From positions 30,872,605 through 30,936,604 of the forward strand of contig NC_045130.1 of assembly GCF_007655135.1 (NCBI RefSeq): 64,000 bases of DNA, in the 5' to 3' direction. The notes under the pieces are model-generated. The model saw nothing but the letters and a program-made list of their open reading frames with translations, searched no databases and was not told the origin of the DNA. A program made the translations under genes and the position numbers. Below, one piece after another: positions 1 to 11,000 of the stretch. Source of the stretch: Punica granatum (lineage: Eukaryota > Streptophyta > Magnoliopsida > Myrtales > Lythraceae). Within the stretch, counting starts at the first letter, position 1, and each line of letters opens with the position of its first letter.

Positions 1-199
1 TTATCGGAAATCAAATTCCAAGGTAATTACTTCCACGCAACACGATAAAAGATGCATTTACCGTAGAAATGAGTAAAATTATCGGAACTGATTTTACAAA
101 GCAGACATAGAGTTTCACATTGAGAAATCCAGGGAAAGAATCCACAAGTAAATCTCTATAAATGGAATTTTAGTCAATCATGGATTTTCAATCCCCAAA

Positions 200-1470
200 G
201 ACGTTTCCAATTGAAAGATGAGTGAGTATTGAACCTATGCTTTTAATCCAATGCATAAAAGGATTTAACCGAATGCTCTCCAAGAGTACTAGGAGTCCAA
301 ATCATGGTATCATCACAATTCGAATCAACAAGGTGAATATTCTGAACAATAAGCTCATCAAATAGATTCATAATTACATTCCATCTCCTCGGAAGAAAGA
401 GCATGAGATCGCATACCTTGAACTCGTGTTCCATAATTATTCTTAAAGCTGGATTGGGTTTAAAGTTTAACATACCTGGGATCCACAAGTCCTTTCAAAT
501 AGAAATGAATGCTCTGTTACCTATTTAAAAACAAGAACTACCTTGAGTGTGTTTCGGCACCATTTCACACATTTCCAAACATTAGATTGGGAAGGGGCCG
601 ATCAGGATGACGGGGAAAGGAAATTTCCATACTTTGCCTTCATTGCTGTCATAACAAGGCTATTCTTGTTAGAGGTAAGAGATCAGTGGTTTTCAAAAGC
701 ATCGCTTTCTAATTGTCATCGCTAGCTGGAATCCAAGCCCTCCCACTGATTTTGGTTGACAGAGGTTTTTCCAACTCATTGGGATAAAGTAATTACTTTT
801 GTCATCAACATTACCCCACTATAAGTGTTTCGTTGCCTAATCCATCTTGATTAGAATGGATTTTGGCAATCAATAGAGAGACATAGTGTATATGGGGTAC
901 TGCTAATGACCGATTTAATCAGCGTTGCTCTTCCTGCCCATGAAAGATTTCTCGCCTTCTTGGAGACCAATTTGCCCTTGATTTTGCCAAGGAGAAATTG
1001 GTGGGAATCTTCCTTCTTTTTATTATCAATGAAGAGTGGATTACCAAGGTAATGGGAGTTTGACCGGAGCTTCTTCATACCGAGCCGTTGCTTGATTTGT
1101 TGTCATCTTGGAGCATTTAGGTTCTTGGAGAAGAAAATATCTGAATTGTCAGTATTTACTTTCCACCCTGACCATGCACAAAATTTGTCTAGAATGTTCC
1201 TTATGCAGTCAATATCTGAGTTAAAAGCTCTCAAGAAGATGAGTAAGCCATCGGTAAACATGAGGTGCAAGATGGAAGAGCCGCGCTTACTGATTTGAAC
1301 CACTTTGATTTCTTTATTGACTTCAGCAGCCTAGACAAGATTTCCATAGCAATGATAGAAAGATAAAAGGGGAAATGGGATCCCCTTCTTGTAATCCTCG
1401 TCCGGTCTTGAAGTGACCATAAGGAGAGCCGTTGATCAAAATCAAGAAAGAGGCGGTAGAAATGCACTGT
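200..1470 (-). mobile_element. Degenerate LINE (non-LTR retrotransposon) reverse transcriptase remnant
   Basis: Read on the minus strand from about 1470 down to 243, several broken frames carry pieces of a plant L1-type reverse transcriptase in the correct order. First comes a stretch like the RT palm (about 1470-1300). Next is HLMFTDGLLIF (about 1260), where a functional enzyme would have F-A-D-D; the second catalytic Asp is Gly here. Then YLGNPLF followed by LSWAGRATLIKSVISS (1078-880), the usual post-RT motif. Last is a zf-RVT-like tail, MIWTPSTLGEHSVKSFYALD (about 300-243). The pieces sit in different frames with stops between them, so the element is dead. The 5' part (endonuclease, ORF1) is not recognisable. 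Confidence 0.8.
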
Positions 1471-2142
1471 CCTATCCAGGAGATGAACATAGGATGGAAG
1501 CCTTAGTTTTCGAGAGCCTTTATGATGAACTCTTCTATAATTGCATTATTTTTAATTTTACATTTAAGCAAAATGACCCATCGATCCTATCCCTTCCCTT
1601 TCCACCACCAAACCTCATCCCCATTCTCAACTAAAATATAATTTCAACTCTCTTTCTGTGTTTTGCTTCTTTCCCGTCTGTCAGGGGCGAATCTCAATTT
1701 TTCCAAAGTATTAAAGACTTATTATAGATAAATTAAATTAATTAAATGATTTTATCGACAATTGCTTCTGAACAATACCAAGGGAAAAGATTATATATAC
1801 CTTCTGTATTTATTGAAGTACATACAATTCAAAGGTTTCTTGATGAGATTACCCAAATCGCTCAAAATACGTAGGGAGAAAACTCGGCTATGCCTATACA
1901 TGCTTCTGCAGTGCCGGAATTATATGCCACCGGACGAACTGCCAAAAAAGTCTCTTAGCATCATGCGTTGAGATTGGACCACTTATTGTCGTCCCATACT
2001 AAAACCGAATTTCCGACTTAACCCGCGCAGTAGAACGTAGCATTAAGACATGAACACTGAAAAGGCAAGAACACGGATAACCCTGAAAGAAACACGAGCT
2101 CTATTTACAATGGATCGAACTGATCAGGACCAGGTTCACCGT
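1471..2142. other. Intergenic, no gene seen
   Basis: AT-rich sequence between the LINE remnant and the 3' end of the DRM-like gene. The part nearest 2142 is probably the 3' UTR of that gene (minus strand). The short frames have no recognisable family signature. Confidence 0.5.
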
Positions 2143-3126
2143 TCAGCGATGCTTGCTTCTCGTCTCATCGCTGTATAGCCTGTTGTAATGTCATCAGATC
2201 ATCAGTACTTAGTTCAAATAAGTTGTAGAGCAGCAAGTAAAGGATGGGATACGTATACCAAACCATATAGGGATGGTAAATATACCAGTCATAGACCGTG
2301 GGAGAGTTGGGCTGGGGCTTATCGAAGTAGTGGTTCCCGATGGTCTTCGTGGCGAGGTTGCTCCCCGGGTGGAACACGCTCCTCCACACGTTCTCCTTGC
2401 GAGCCGATCCCGGTGTTGTGGGAGTTGCTGGTGTCCCAGGGCTCGCTGGCATAGCAACGGATTTCCCACTGCTCTCTCCTATATCTGTCACATCTTCGGA
2501 AGAACAAGATATTTAGCATAGCAATCAATAAACCGGAAGACGATCCAAAAATTTATGTCGATAGTAATATATATTTACAAGATGAAGTGACATATGATTA
2601 TACTTGTTGCATACAGGCACCTAGTAGAGCGAAAGTTCCGCAGATTTATCGATCAAGCAACATATATGTTTATTGTTAACCGATCCAAATAATAATACTC
2701 GAACTTGTTCTTCAGATACTATCTCCCTTTGATGAATTTCTACAGATCTGTTCTATTTTCCAGTATATTATCCTTCATAGGGTCAGATCTTAGGATATCC
2801 GTAAAACCCAGTGGCCCGTGGGACGGGAAAGTCCAACTTGACAACAAATATCCCTTAGAGATCATTTCCTATCGAGCTCAAGGCGATGCTTTGGTTCATT
2901 ATTGTTCACATGCATATCACAAAACGGAAGTGCATGCAACGATCATCGATCAAATGACCGGTGATTCATATATACATAATTAATACATGTTACACGATGT
3001 AGACAGACATATGTAGTCTATATGTAAACCTTTGATGACAAGGGTGGGTTTCCTGAGCTTGCCGAGACCGCGATCCGGCTGAGGTCCGGCGACCACGTCG
3101 TCCCAAAGCTTCTCCAGCAAAACCAT
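2143..3126 (-). CDS. DRM1: Dormancy/auxin-associated (auxin-repressed) protein, DRM1/ARP family
   Basis: Small plant-specific protein whose transcript marks dormant buds and is repressed by auxin; its biochemical role is unknown. Three exons on the minus strand: 3126-3030, 2493-2286 and 2179-2143. Splice phases 1 and 2 fit exactly, giving 342 nt and 113 residues, within the family's usual size. The N-terminus [20 protein letters not shown], the central run [17 protein letters not shown], the block [16 protein letters not shown], and the end [19 protein letters not shown] are all family hallmarks. The last exon is only 37 nt and is easily missed; without it the frame runs on from YDW into intron. 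Introns are 536 and 106 bp. A TATA box and a G-box lie upstream. The paralogue (DRM1 or DRM2) cannot be told apart here. Confidence 0.93.
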
Positions 3127-3205
3127 CTTTCACTATATAGCTAAGCTATTTCTTTTCAGTGAGCTATTAGCTCTAATCGGATATATTTTGCAGCTCCCAA
3201 GTCCA

Positions 3206-3212
3206 CTTTATA
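3206..3212 (-). promoter_or_regulatory. TATA box of the DRM-like gene
   Basis: Minus-strand TATAAAG, 80 bp upstream of the ATG at 3126. The position fits a short 5' UTR. Confidence 0.6.
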
Positions 3213-3282
3213 AGGGGACGAAGGATATGAAAATATCTCTACCTTGATTCCTATATTTACTCCATTTAAATACAAGTGTCAC

Positions 3283-3288
3283 CACGTG
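3283..3288. promoter_or_regulatory. G-box (CACGTG) upstream of the DRM-like gene
   Basis: Palindromic CACGTG in the context ACCACGTGAC, about 70 bp upstream of the TATA box. G-boxes bind bZIP and bHLH factors (ABA, light, PIF). DRM/ARP genes are known to respond to hormone, sugar and stress, so the site is a plausible control element. Function is inferred. Confidence 0.45.
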
Positions 3289-3289
3289 A

Positions 3290-5835
3290 CTGGATATACA
3301 CTGTTTATCCAGTGCCACTCTCCTATAATTTGTCCTATTTATTGTTATATTTATATATATACATATATATAATGAAATGGATAAGAACGGACGACTCAGC
3401 AGTACAATTGGGGCCCAATGAAATTCATATATTTTCCTGATCCCATAGACGGGAAGATTAGAGCGAGACAGGTTGATTTAGGAGATTCAGAATCCACTTT
3501 CTTTAATGGATTCGAATTTTATGAATGAAAAATATTGATTGTGATTGAAAAAATTTTTGTTTTAGTTATTACCTCGAAACCGTTGCAGGAGGGGTTGGAC
3601 TTGCTGATCCAAGCACTGGTTTAGAAGGAACGAGACGGTGATCATAACTCTTAACGGAGTCTCAGCTGTCGAGATAATCTCCATATCGACAAAAAATAAA
3701 GAGGGCATGATGCTATAGCTGAAGGGGAAGTGTCATGACCCCACTGGATGTGACCGCATAGACTTTTCTTCTTATCTAATAATCCAATTTAAATCATAAT
3801 TACCAGATCTCTTGTCGTGTCTGGACACTTCAATGCAACCCGTCAACAAATACGGAAGAACACTACGTTAGGCCACTCATCATTCAATATGAACTACCTG
3901 ATGGAAAGTCCTAAGTAAGAATTTTTTATCAACCAATTAAGAGAGTATAATACAGTGACATTTGCTCTCGACCCATCACACACCGCTCTTCATTCAATAC
4001 GAGTTATTGGATGGAAAGTCCTCGGCAATAAACTTTTACATTATCAATCAAGAAAGAGATCATAATACAGTAAAAATCGCTCGGGACGTATACCCCCGCG
4101 GGGGGGGAGGAAATTATCTTCGATCAATTATTTGAGGGGCAAGGTGGGCCCCTGGAGGGGAAGAAAAGTTGGGATTGTGGGCCCATGTTGGCCCTAGGAC
4201 TCCATAATGATGTTGCCGTTAAAAGGTTGGGAAATGTAAGCCTGCTCTTTCTTGAAGGTGAAATTGATCAGACGGGACACCAGCTGGGTGCCCACAGATA
4301 AACTATGAACAGGGAAATCATGTAGGAGTGGACACGAAGGAGGATACGAATGTAGGACTGAAACCATGCGCCCCATATGTTACGAGACGAATCATGCTGG
4401 AAAATTTTTCCAAAATCCGGGTTCTGGAAGAGGCGCTGCTCCTGGAGATCCTCAAACAAATTGGTTAGATGGATTACGTTGGACGTGATTCATCGAGTGA
4501 CATCTTAGCTACCGGCAATTCGCCTGCTCAGTCCGGAAACCCATTCAGCCTTTAAAGATCCAATGGTAGAAACTATAAGAACACCCATTCCGAAGCACCC
4601 ATTATAACTCCAGTGTCGAGCTTGAGCAAGGCGCTTCCACCCTATCAAGGCACAGCACATGGCTGAGCTAGCCTATCATGGCCAAGAAGGGCCTTACGAG
4701 GCCGGAATTCATCCTGGCCTTGCAGTGCTTGACTATATTTTCGCCGGCTTTGGGAGGATATGGTTGAGAATACGCATAATTATCACAAATACGTTACAAT
4801 TAAGGTGCATTTTAGTGATCTTCTCCTGTTAGGTCAGCAGAAAATGCCGGAGATTGCCCCTCTACTACTCTTTGAATTAATGAAAGATAAATTGTTCCAG
4901 GATCGAGTTCAGCAAATGACTTACCCTTGGCTTCACAGTCGATCTTCCTCCCTCATGACATTGGAAACATCACTGTTCCATGTCCTTTACTCTCTGTGCT
5001 TCATCCAAAAAGACGCTTCGGAACACGACCAAGCTGTAAGTACGGAGATGCTGAGCAGTCCTGTGAAAAAGATTGACCAAACATTCACTTATAATAAGAT
5101 ATGTCAAACCTTTGGAATATCCACCACTGCACTAAACGATAACTAACTGCCAAGGTTATCCAAACAGACTTAACATTAACTAGATGATCACTTTCACTGA
5201 TTACATCGGAGCTCTGGCTCTTCTTCAAGCATCAAAACGAGCCAGCCATCTGTGGTTCACATCAGCAAATACTACATATGTGTCCGGATCAAGGAAACCG
5301 AAGCACACAAAGGTCAATAGCTTGATGACAAAAAGCTACAAGATATTATCCTATAACAGCATTGAACGGATTACTGGGATTGTTTAATTCTCCTGGAACA
5401 TTGGAATGTCCATCCCGGCAAATATCTCCCAGCAACTTGCTTTGTAGTGAGGACATATCAACAGGATTAGGTCAGACCAAATTATCTCACTATGACCTTC
5501 ATAAGCAAATCATCTTAATCTATGAGATTGCTTGATATCGAAAAATTACATCCTAAAGCAGATTAGGTATTCATATATTACCTTATTCTGCACTTCAAGC
5601 TTAGCAGAACTGACTGAGATACGGGGCAATTTGTACTTCTATTTTGATTAAAAAAGACGTACTTCTAGTCGCAGATGCTTGTGAAGACAAATGATCTCAT
5701 CGTCTTGAGCAATGCCCATTTCATTGTTTTCATTTAACTTAAAGAATTTAGCTGGCCGTGGAAGCAAAGGTGGGAAGAGGAAACAAACAGAGCAAACAAG
5801 CCATTCCAAACAAACGCCAAGTATGATATTTTATG
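3290..5835. other. Intergenic; one local tandem duplication, no supported gene
   Basis: Holds the distal promoter of the DRM-like gene. An imperfect tandem repeat with a 110-bp period sits at about 3870-4085 (CATTCAATAT at 3881 and CATTCAATAC at 3991, each followed by TGGAAAGTCCT). A C/G-rich knot lies at 4093-4109. A minus-strand frame of 63 codons at 4459-4268 and a plus-strand frame of 128 codons at 4760-5146 match no family I know and show no promoter. I do not call them genes. Confidence 0.4.
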
Positions 5836-5842
5836 TATAAAT
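5836..5842 (+). promoter_or_regulatory. TATA box of the 159-residue gene
   Basis: TATAAAT, 46 bp upstream of the ATG at 5888. This implies a very short 5' UTR and supports the chosen start. Confidence 0.45.
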
Positions 5843-5887
5843 TCAGCGCGAACTCCACGACTTACCTAACAGTATCGCCTGATCAAA

Positions 5888-6367
5888 ATGGGAAATCATG
5901 CGCAGAACAAGATTAGTGTTGATGTTGCTGCAGACAGCAGTTCCCTTGACTCACTCTCCTTTGCTGGCCTTGCGTGCATTCAGGATCAGCAGAGAAAGCC
6001 TTCTCTGAAGAATAGCAAGCAAGACCAAGATTTCGAATTCGTCTCAACTGTAAGTGATCCTATTCACAATTCCACAGCCAATATTCGGATCTCCAATGGC
6101 CAGCTTCCCCTAAAAGCGAACCTGTTACAATCAAAGAATCAATCTGAGATGGGCAACCGAATTTCCACCAGAGGTTCCTCACTGGGAACTGAAAGCAACA
6201 GCAAAAGATTGAGTCAGAAGAACAAAGGCCAAACAGATGATTCAGCCAAAGCAAATCAAGGAGAAAGAAACAAAGCCAAAGAGGAGAAGGTCGGGAAGAG
6301 AGTCTTCTGGTTATTCTCTCCTTGCAGGACTTGCCATGCGACAGAACCAGTGGTTCGAGTTAAATAA
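5888..6367 (+). CDS. Uncharacterised small plant protein, 159 residues, single exon
   Basis: I do not recognise a named family with certainty. The protein starts MGNHAQNKISVDVAADSSS. It has an acidic N-terminal third containing DFEFVSTVSD (about residues 49-58) and ISNGQLPLKANLL (about 68-80). This recalls the small plant families with an FEF...NGQLLP signature (DUF1645-like and relatives). The middle is Ser/Lys/Gln-rich and basic, probably disordered. The C-terminus is distinctive: KVGKRVFWLFSPCRTCHATE, with three hydrophobic aromatics and a C-x2-C pair. There is no signal peptide or membrane segment. A TATAAAT box sits just upstream, and the 3' flank has several AATAAA-like tracts. It lies between the DRM-like and FES1-like genes, convergent with the latter. 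Function unknown. Confidence 0.6.
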   Translation: MGNHAQNKISVDVAADSSSLDSLSFAGLACIQDQQRKPSLKNSKQDQDFEFVSTVSDPIHNSTANIRISNGQLPLKANLLQSKNQSEMGNRISTRGSSLGTESNSKRLSQKNKGQTDDSAKANQGERNKAKEEKVGKRVFWLFSPCRTCHATEPVVRVK

Positions 6368-8048
6368 ACCAGCTTGGTTTGTTTATTTGTTATCAGCAAT
6401 TCATCTATTTTAGTAGAGAGATTAAGGTCTAGGACTGAATGAGTAGGTTCAGCATAAGCTTTTAACTATTAAAAACTTCTACATTGAGAATAAATTATTT
6501 TACAATTGGAGAATCGGCATTTTCATGTTGAATGACTCGAGCACTTCTATAGCTTGATGAATTTCAATCATTCGAAATAACAAGTCAGGTTTACATGGCA
6601 AAAGTAATCAAAACTTACAGTATCGACATGGATGCAATCAATTGTTCTAGTTCACAGTTACATGCTACAAAACACAAGTAAAAAGAAAGAAACTCTCTAT
6701 TGAAGATCCAAAAACATTGCAGGAGAGAACGAAACAATGAAGCAAAGCAGCACATTATCTAGAGGATGATGAAAAAGGAAGTAAACAAACTTGCCACCAA
6801 AATATATATATATATATATGGGGGCAGCAAGCGGCGAGAATTAGTACTATATAGCACTACAGAATAGCTTATGACTGGTAAGGGATGAGAAATGCAGTAG
6901 TCATGATCAGGTTATTTCAAACATCAAGAACGAAGAGCAGAGAATGTTATCTTCACTTCTCAGTACACAGGCCATGATAAAGCAAAATTTATAGCACTGA
7001 CCATCAGTTTGGGGAAGAAAAGATGCATGATAGTCACTTATGCATCTCCCTGCTCCCACAGAAGTTCCACTAGAAACTTTCTAGTAACACAATTCACAGG
7101 TTGGGAATTTGTATGGTGATATTGAGTCGCCATGCTACACTCTATTTTGACTGGTAAATGTGATTCAACTGGGCAAGGTCCCTCATTCTCAGTCATGTCA
7201 CAGTGACATGACGTCACCGGAAAAGCTCCCTTCACAAGTATGAAGTCTATGGACTGCATTGAGATGACTTACAATCGAAGTCAGCTACATGCTTTTCTAT
7301 TGCCATGGGTCAAGAAGACTAGATTTAGCTCAGGAATGCCCACGCTCAAATAGAGAATAAGTCTGATAACAAACAGAGAGTACAGGAATCAGTTCAAGAA
7401 GAGATAAGAACCCAATAAAGCATGAGATAATATGTACAACAGAGACAGACAAAGCAAATAGCTACCAGAAGGAACGATCAACAGCTCAAGTAATGGAAAC
7501 TTGATCGAGCAAGAATCCATACATTTCAAAAAATCAAGTCTTTGAGATTTCTGTTACAGACAATTTCAAAGAGCTCTAGCATACAGCTCGAAACTATTGT
7601 TATCCGCTCAGCTACAGGTTACGTCTGCATAACTGAAGCCTGAGCACACCAAAATTTAATGAGATGCTTCGGTTTTCATCAGAATGCAGCGCAAACAAGA
7701 ATGTTGGAACGATTATGATGGTATTGAACCAATCTAAGCTACATATTAATGCACATTATCCAGAGGACGGATCTTAGAGGCCTCATAGGAGTGCTCACTG
7801 TCCATATCATGACCAAACGTATAGGCAAAGAAAAAGAGGATAACGTTGACACCAATGTACAGTTTTGCATGCCCTATTTATGAAAAAAAGTTCAAGGCAG
7901 AGAATTTCTTCAAATTTATCCTGAATGTACAAATTTATGATAGGATAGTACTCATCCTAGAGTAATATCCCAGTCTTATAAATTAAATCAAGCCTATTAC
8001 AATTTCTTGGAAGTGAAATTTCTCCAAACTTTGCACGAGAGGATGCTT
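6368..8048. other. Intergenic between convergent genes; 3' UTRs and a TA run
   Basis: Non-coding sequence between the stop at 6367 and the FES1-like stop at 8049. It contains a (TA)n run at about 6803-6820. The last few hundred bases before 8049 are probably the FES1-like 3' UTR. The frame at 7038-7259 has no recognisable content. Confidence 0.45.
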
Positions 8049-11000
8049 TCAACTGGCTTCACAAGGTTTGCCATACTTATCCACATATGCCTGCAGGCAA
8101 CAAAATCAACAGTCAAAAGCCAGGAACAGATTCTATATTTTCAGTGCATATACTTTCCAACAAGAAGATATTCACCTCCACTAGCTTCACAATTCTGGGC
8201 TCCGACAAGGAAAGATACTCCTTTATCAAATGCTTGCTAGTAGGAACCTGTTCGGGGCTCAGGGTACCCATCACCTTATCAACTGCCTTCTTCACTATCA
8301 AATTATGGGCATCCTTGGTTAGACGACCACCCTCCCACCTTGGTCTTAACAGCGCTTTTACAAAATCAATAAGAACAAATCTAAAATGCCTCAGCAACTT
8401 TGATTCCTTGGGCTCCTCTGCATTTGTATTATGGTGCATGCTCTTTTCAACCTTTTTTCTGACCCTCTCATCTTTCAGGTCCTTTCTGAGTCTTGCCTGG
8501 TCGCTTTTACGAAGACCAGTCCTATTGCGTACATCTACTTCTGAATTTTCTTTGAGTGGCCGGCTGCTCTCTTCAGGCAATGCATCTTCGTTTTGGCAAT
8601 CAACAATGGAATTCTCAGCCGTCTCAGCAGGAGCTGCAAATGAATCTCTCCCATGGGTATGACAATCCTTGTCTGCCACTTGCTCAAGGATCTGGTTGTG
8701 AGAAGACACTGAATTTTCATTTTCACAACCTGAGACCCGGTTTCCTTTAGTTTGACCAGATATTTGCTGTTCTGATGCTCTGTATACTCCATCTCCTGCT
8801 TTTGGCTGTTCGATACTATCATGAAATGGGTCATAGAGGTGTCCTAGAGATGGTAGAACAGAAGCAATTGAAAACGAAGGTCGAAAAGGCACAGACGGCT
8901 CCCAATTATAAGGAGAGAATTTCCTCTTATTGTTACCGCACTGCAGAGAGTGTCTTTCTAGTCCAGACCCAGATGAAAAGGATGAACTTTCAAGCAAAGA
9001 AGCAGATCTATATTCACTGCCCAGAAAATTTTGAGCATCAAGAGGACTCGCATTTGAAGAGAGAGAGCTGAAAGCCAAAGGAGGGGCATTCAAGCTTGAA
9101 TTTAGTGAGTGGCTCGGAAAACATGATGTTGGTACCTCTCTTTCATGTATGCTCAATGATCTAACTGATCCATTTGGAGAATGACCATAGTCAGCCAGAA
9201 AGTTACTCCTCAGGGTAAAAGAAGTGCCTCTGTTGATCAGCGAAGTGTAGATTTTGTAATCCTCATCATAGCGCCTGCGACCCAAGCCATTTCTAATTAC
9301 ATTTCTATACGAGGAGATGAATCCATCATCATACTTGGAAGAATCCCCTCTGTCAGTTGATGGCAAGCTAGGATCTACAGGGAGAACTGACGAAGAACTG
9401 GAAGCTAATGCAGAACTATTTTGATTGGAAGAAGAACCTAATCGATCCAGCATCCCAGGAGGACATGCCTCAGAATCATCTCTTAAACCTGAGAGAGAAG
9501 AGGTATCTTATAAGGAACATTCCAGGCTGGAAATCTACACCCTATAATAATAATCTCCATGTACCTTTATCACGCTCATTGCGTTTTTCTTCAACAGGCT
9601 GTTTGCTAGAACTGTCTGGATTATCTTTTACATGAAGAAATCTACATGAACTGCCTCTTATGCACCATCCTTTCGCAAAGAACCCACATATTATTGCCGG
9701 GCGCTTGTTTCTTTCCGTCAACTCCATACCAAGAGGCAAACTTCTAGGTGCCACCTCAGGTGCAGCCAGTCTGGAAAAGGTACAATCAGCAAACTGATTC
9801 AGACATTTACCAAGGATATAAGAGATTATAATACAGAAAAAAGACCAGCTAGTAGCCTCATTCTTGTATTATAAAGTAACTTCAAGGGTATAATGAGCCA
9901 AGTCACCAGACCTCGATTGCATTTGCTTCTTATCCTCCTCGGACTGCAAGCCCATTTCTTTAACTTCCTTTGCAGGATAATAAGCCCCATCATCCTTTTC
10001 ACCAGAGTGATCTAGAGGAACCAAACCGTCCTCCTGGTTCTGAGTGGAGCAGGAATCACTGATCAAAGCTTTTATCATCTTTCCATCATGCAAATAAGCC
10101 TTGGCTCCACCGAAAGGAGTTTCTGTTCTCTTCTGCACTCTTCCATGATTCCTGTTCTCGGTAGCCTTTCCACCTTCAAGATTCCAGGACAAATTTGAAC
10201 ATGAGAAGATCTTGGAGATCTGACTCATCATATTACAAGTCAACTTTTCCTTCACTGGCTCGCTTGAAATCAACACATTGTCCTCCATAGAGGCACTAGG
10301 GATCAGGACTTGCCCAATGTATTAACAGGGTAGAAGAAGCAGATCAGGGGCCAGATCCTAATTATGGGTTTCCTAAACTTGATTTTTTAGTCATCAAACC
10401 ATAAGTCATGGCAAGGAATATTTACGCTCCAAAGTTAAACTAATCATTCACTCTGATCAAAGATGTAGAGAGACTATCAGTCTAGGCTACCTCAAATCCA
10501 GTCTTATGACATTCTTCACAACTCAATTCTACTCAATGCCTCCACCCTTTATTGGTAAAATGAGAAAGTTCATCAAAAAGGTGTATGAAGTTTCAAGCCT
10601 TTAGCTTCCACGAGAATTACTTTGCATGATAGCCAAACTTTAATACCTACATCACCATCTCCAGCCATCACAACGACAGATTTTCCCTCTATCTATGATT
10701 ATCACAGGATGGGCATTCTGCAGGGATCGGAAACTAACCAGAGGTAACTCAGCAATCATCCAGAAGGCAACCTGTTGACTGGAGGTGATCCAAGAACAGT
10801 CCACAGGATTTACAGTCCGCCTATCTTGGAGTCTACTATTCCAAATCATGGTGGAGTGGAGTGAGCGACGTGATTGGGCAAGTGAAGGAACAGAAGTAAG
10901 GTGCAACCTTACCGAAGTCAACAAACCAGATGACCAACGAGAAAACTGGAGCTCTACACTTATCCGACCTCCCAATACTGCCGCCCAACCTTCTTTAGCA

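Noticed and set aside
4194..5146. Possible genes at 4194-4459 (minus) and 4760-5146 (plus)
   Set aside because: No family resemblance, no convincing promoter or splice structure, and stops in the alternative frames. They may be decayed gene fragments, but this cannot be supported.
8087..8662. 191-codon plus-strand frame opposite the FES1-like gene
   Set aside because: It is the antisense shadow of FES1-like exon 4, whose splice phases and domain content are convincing.
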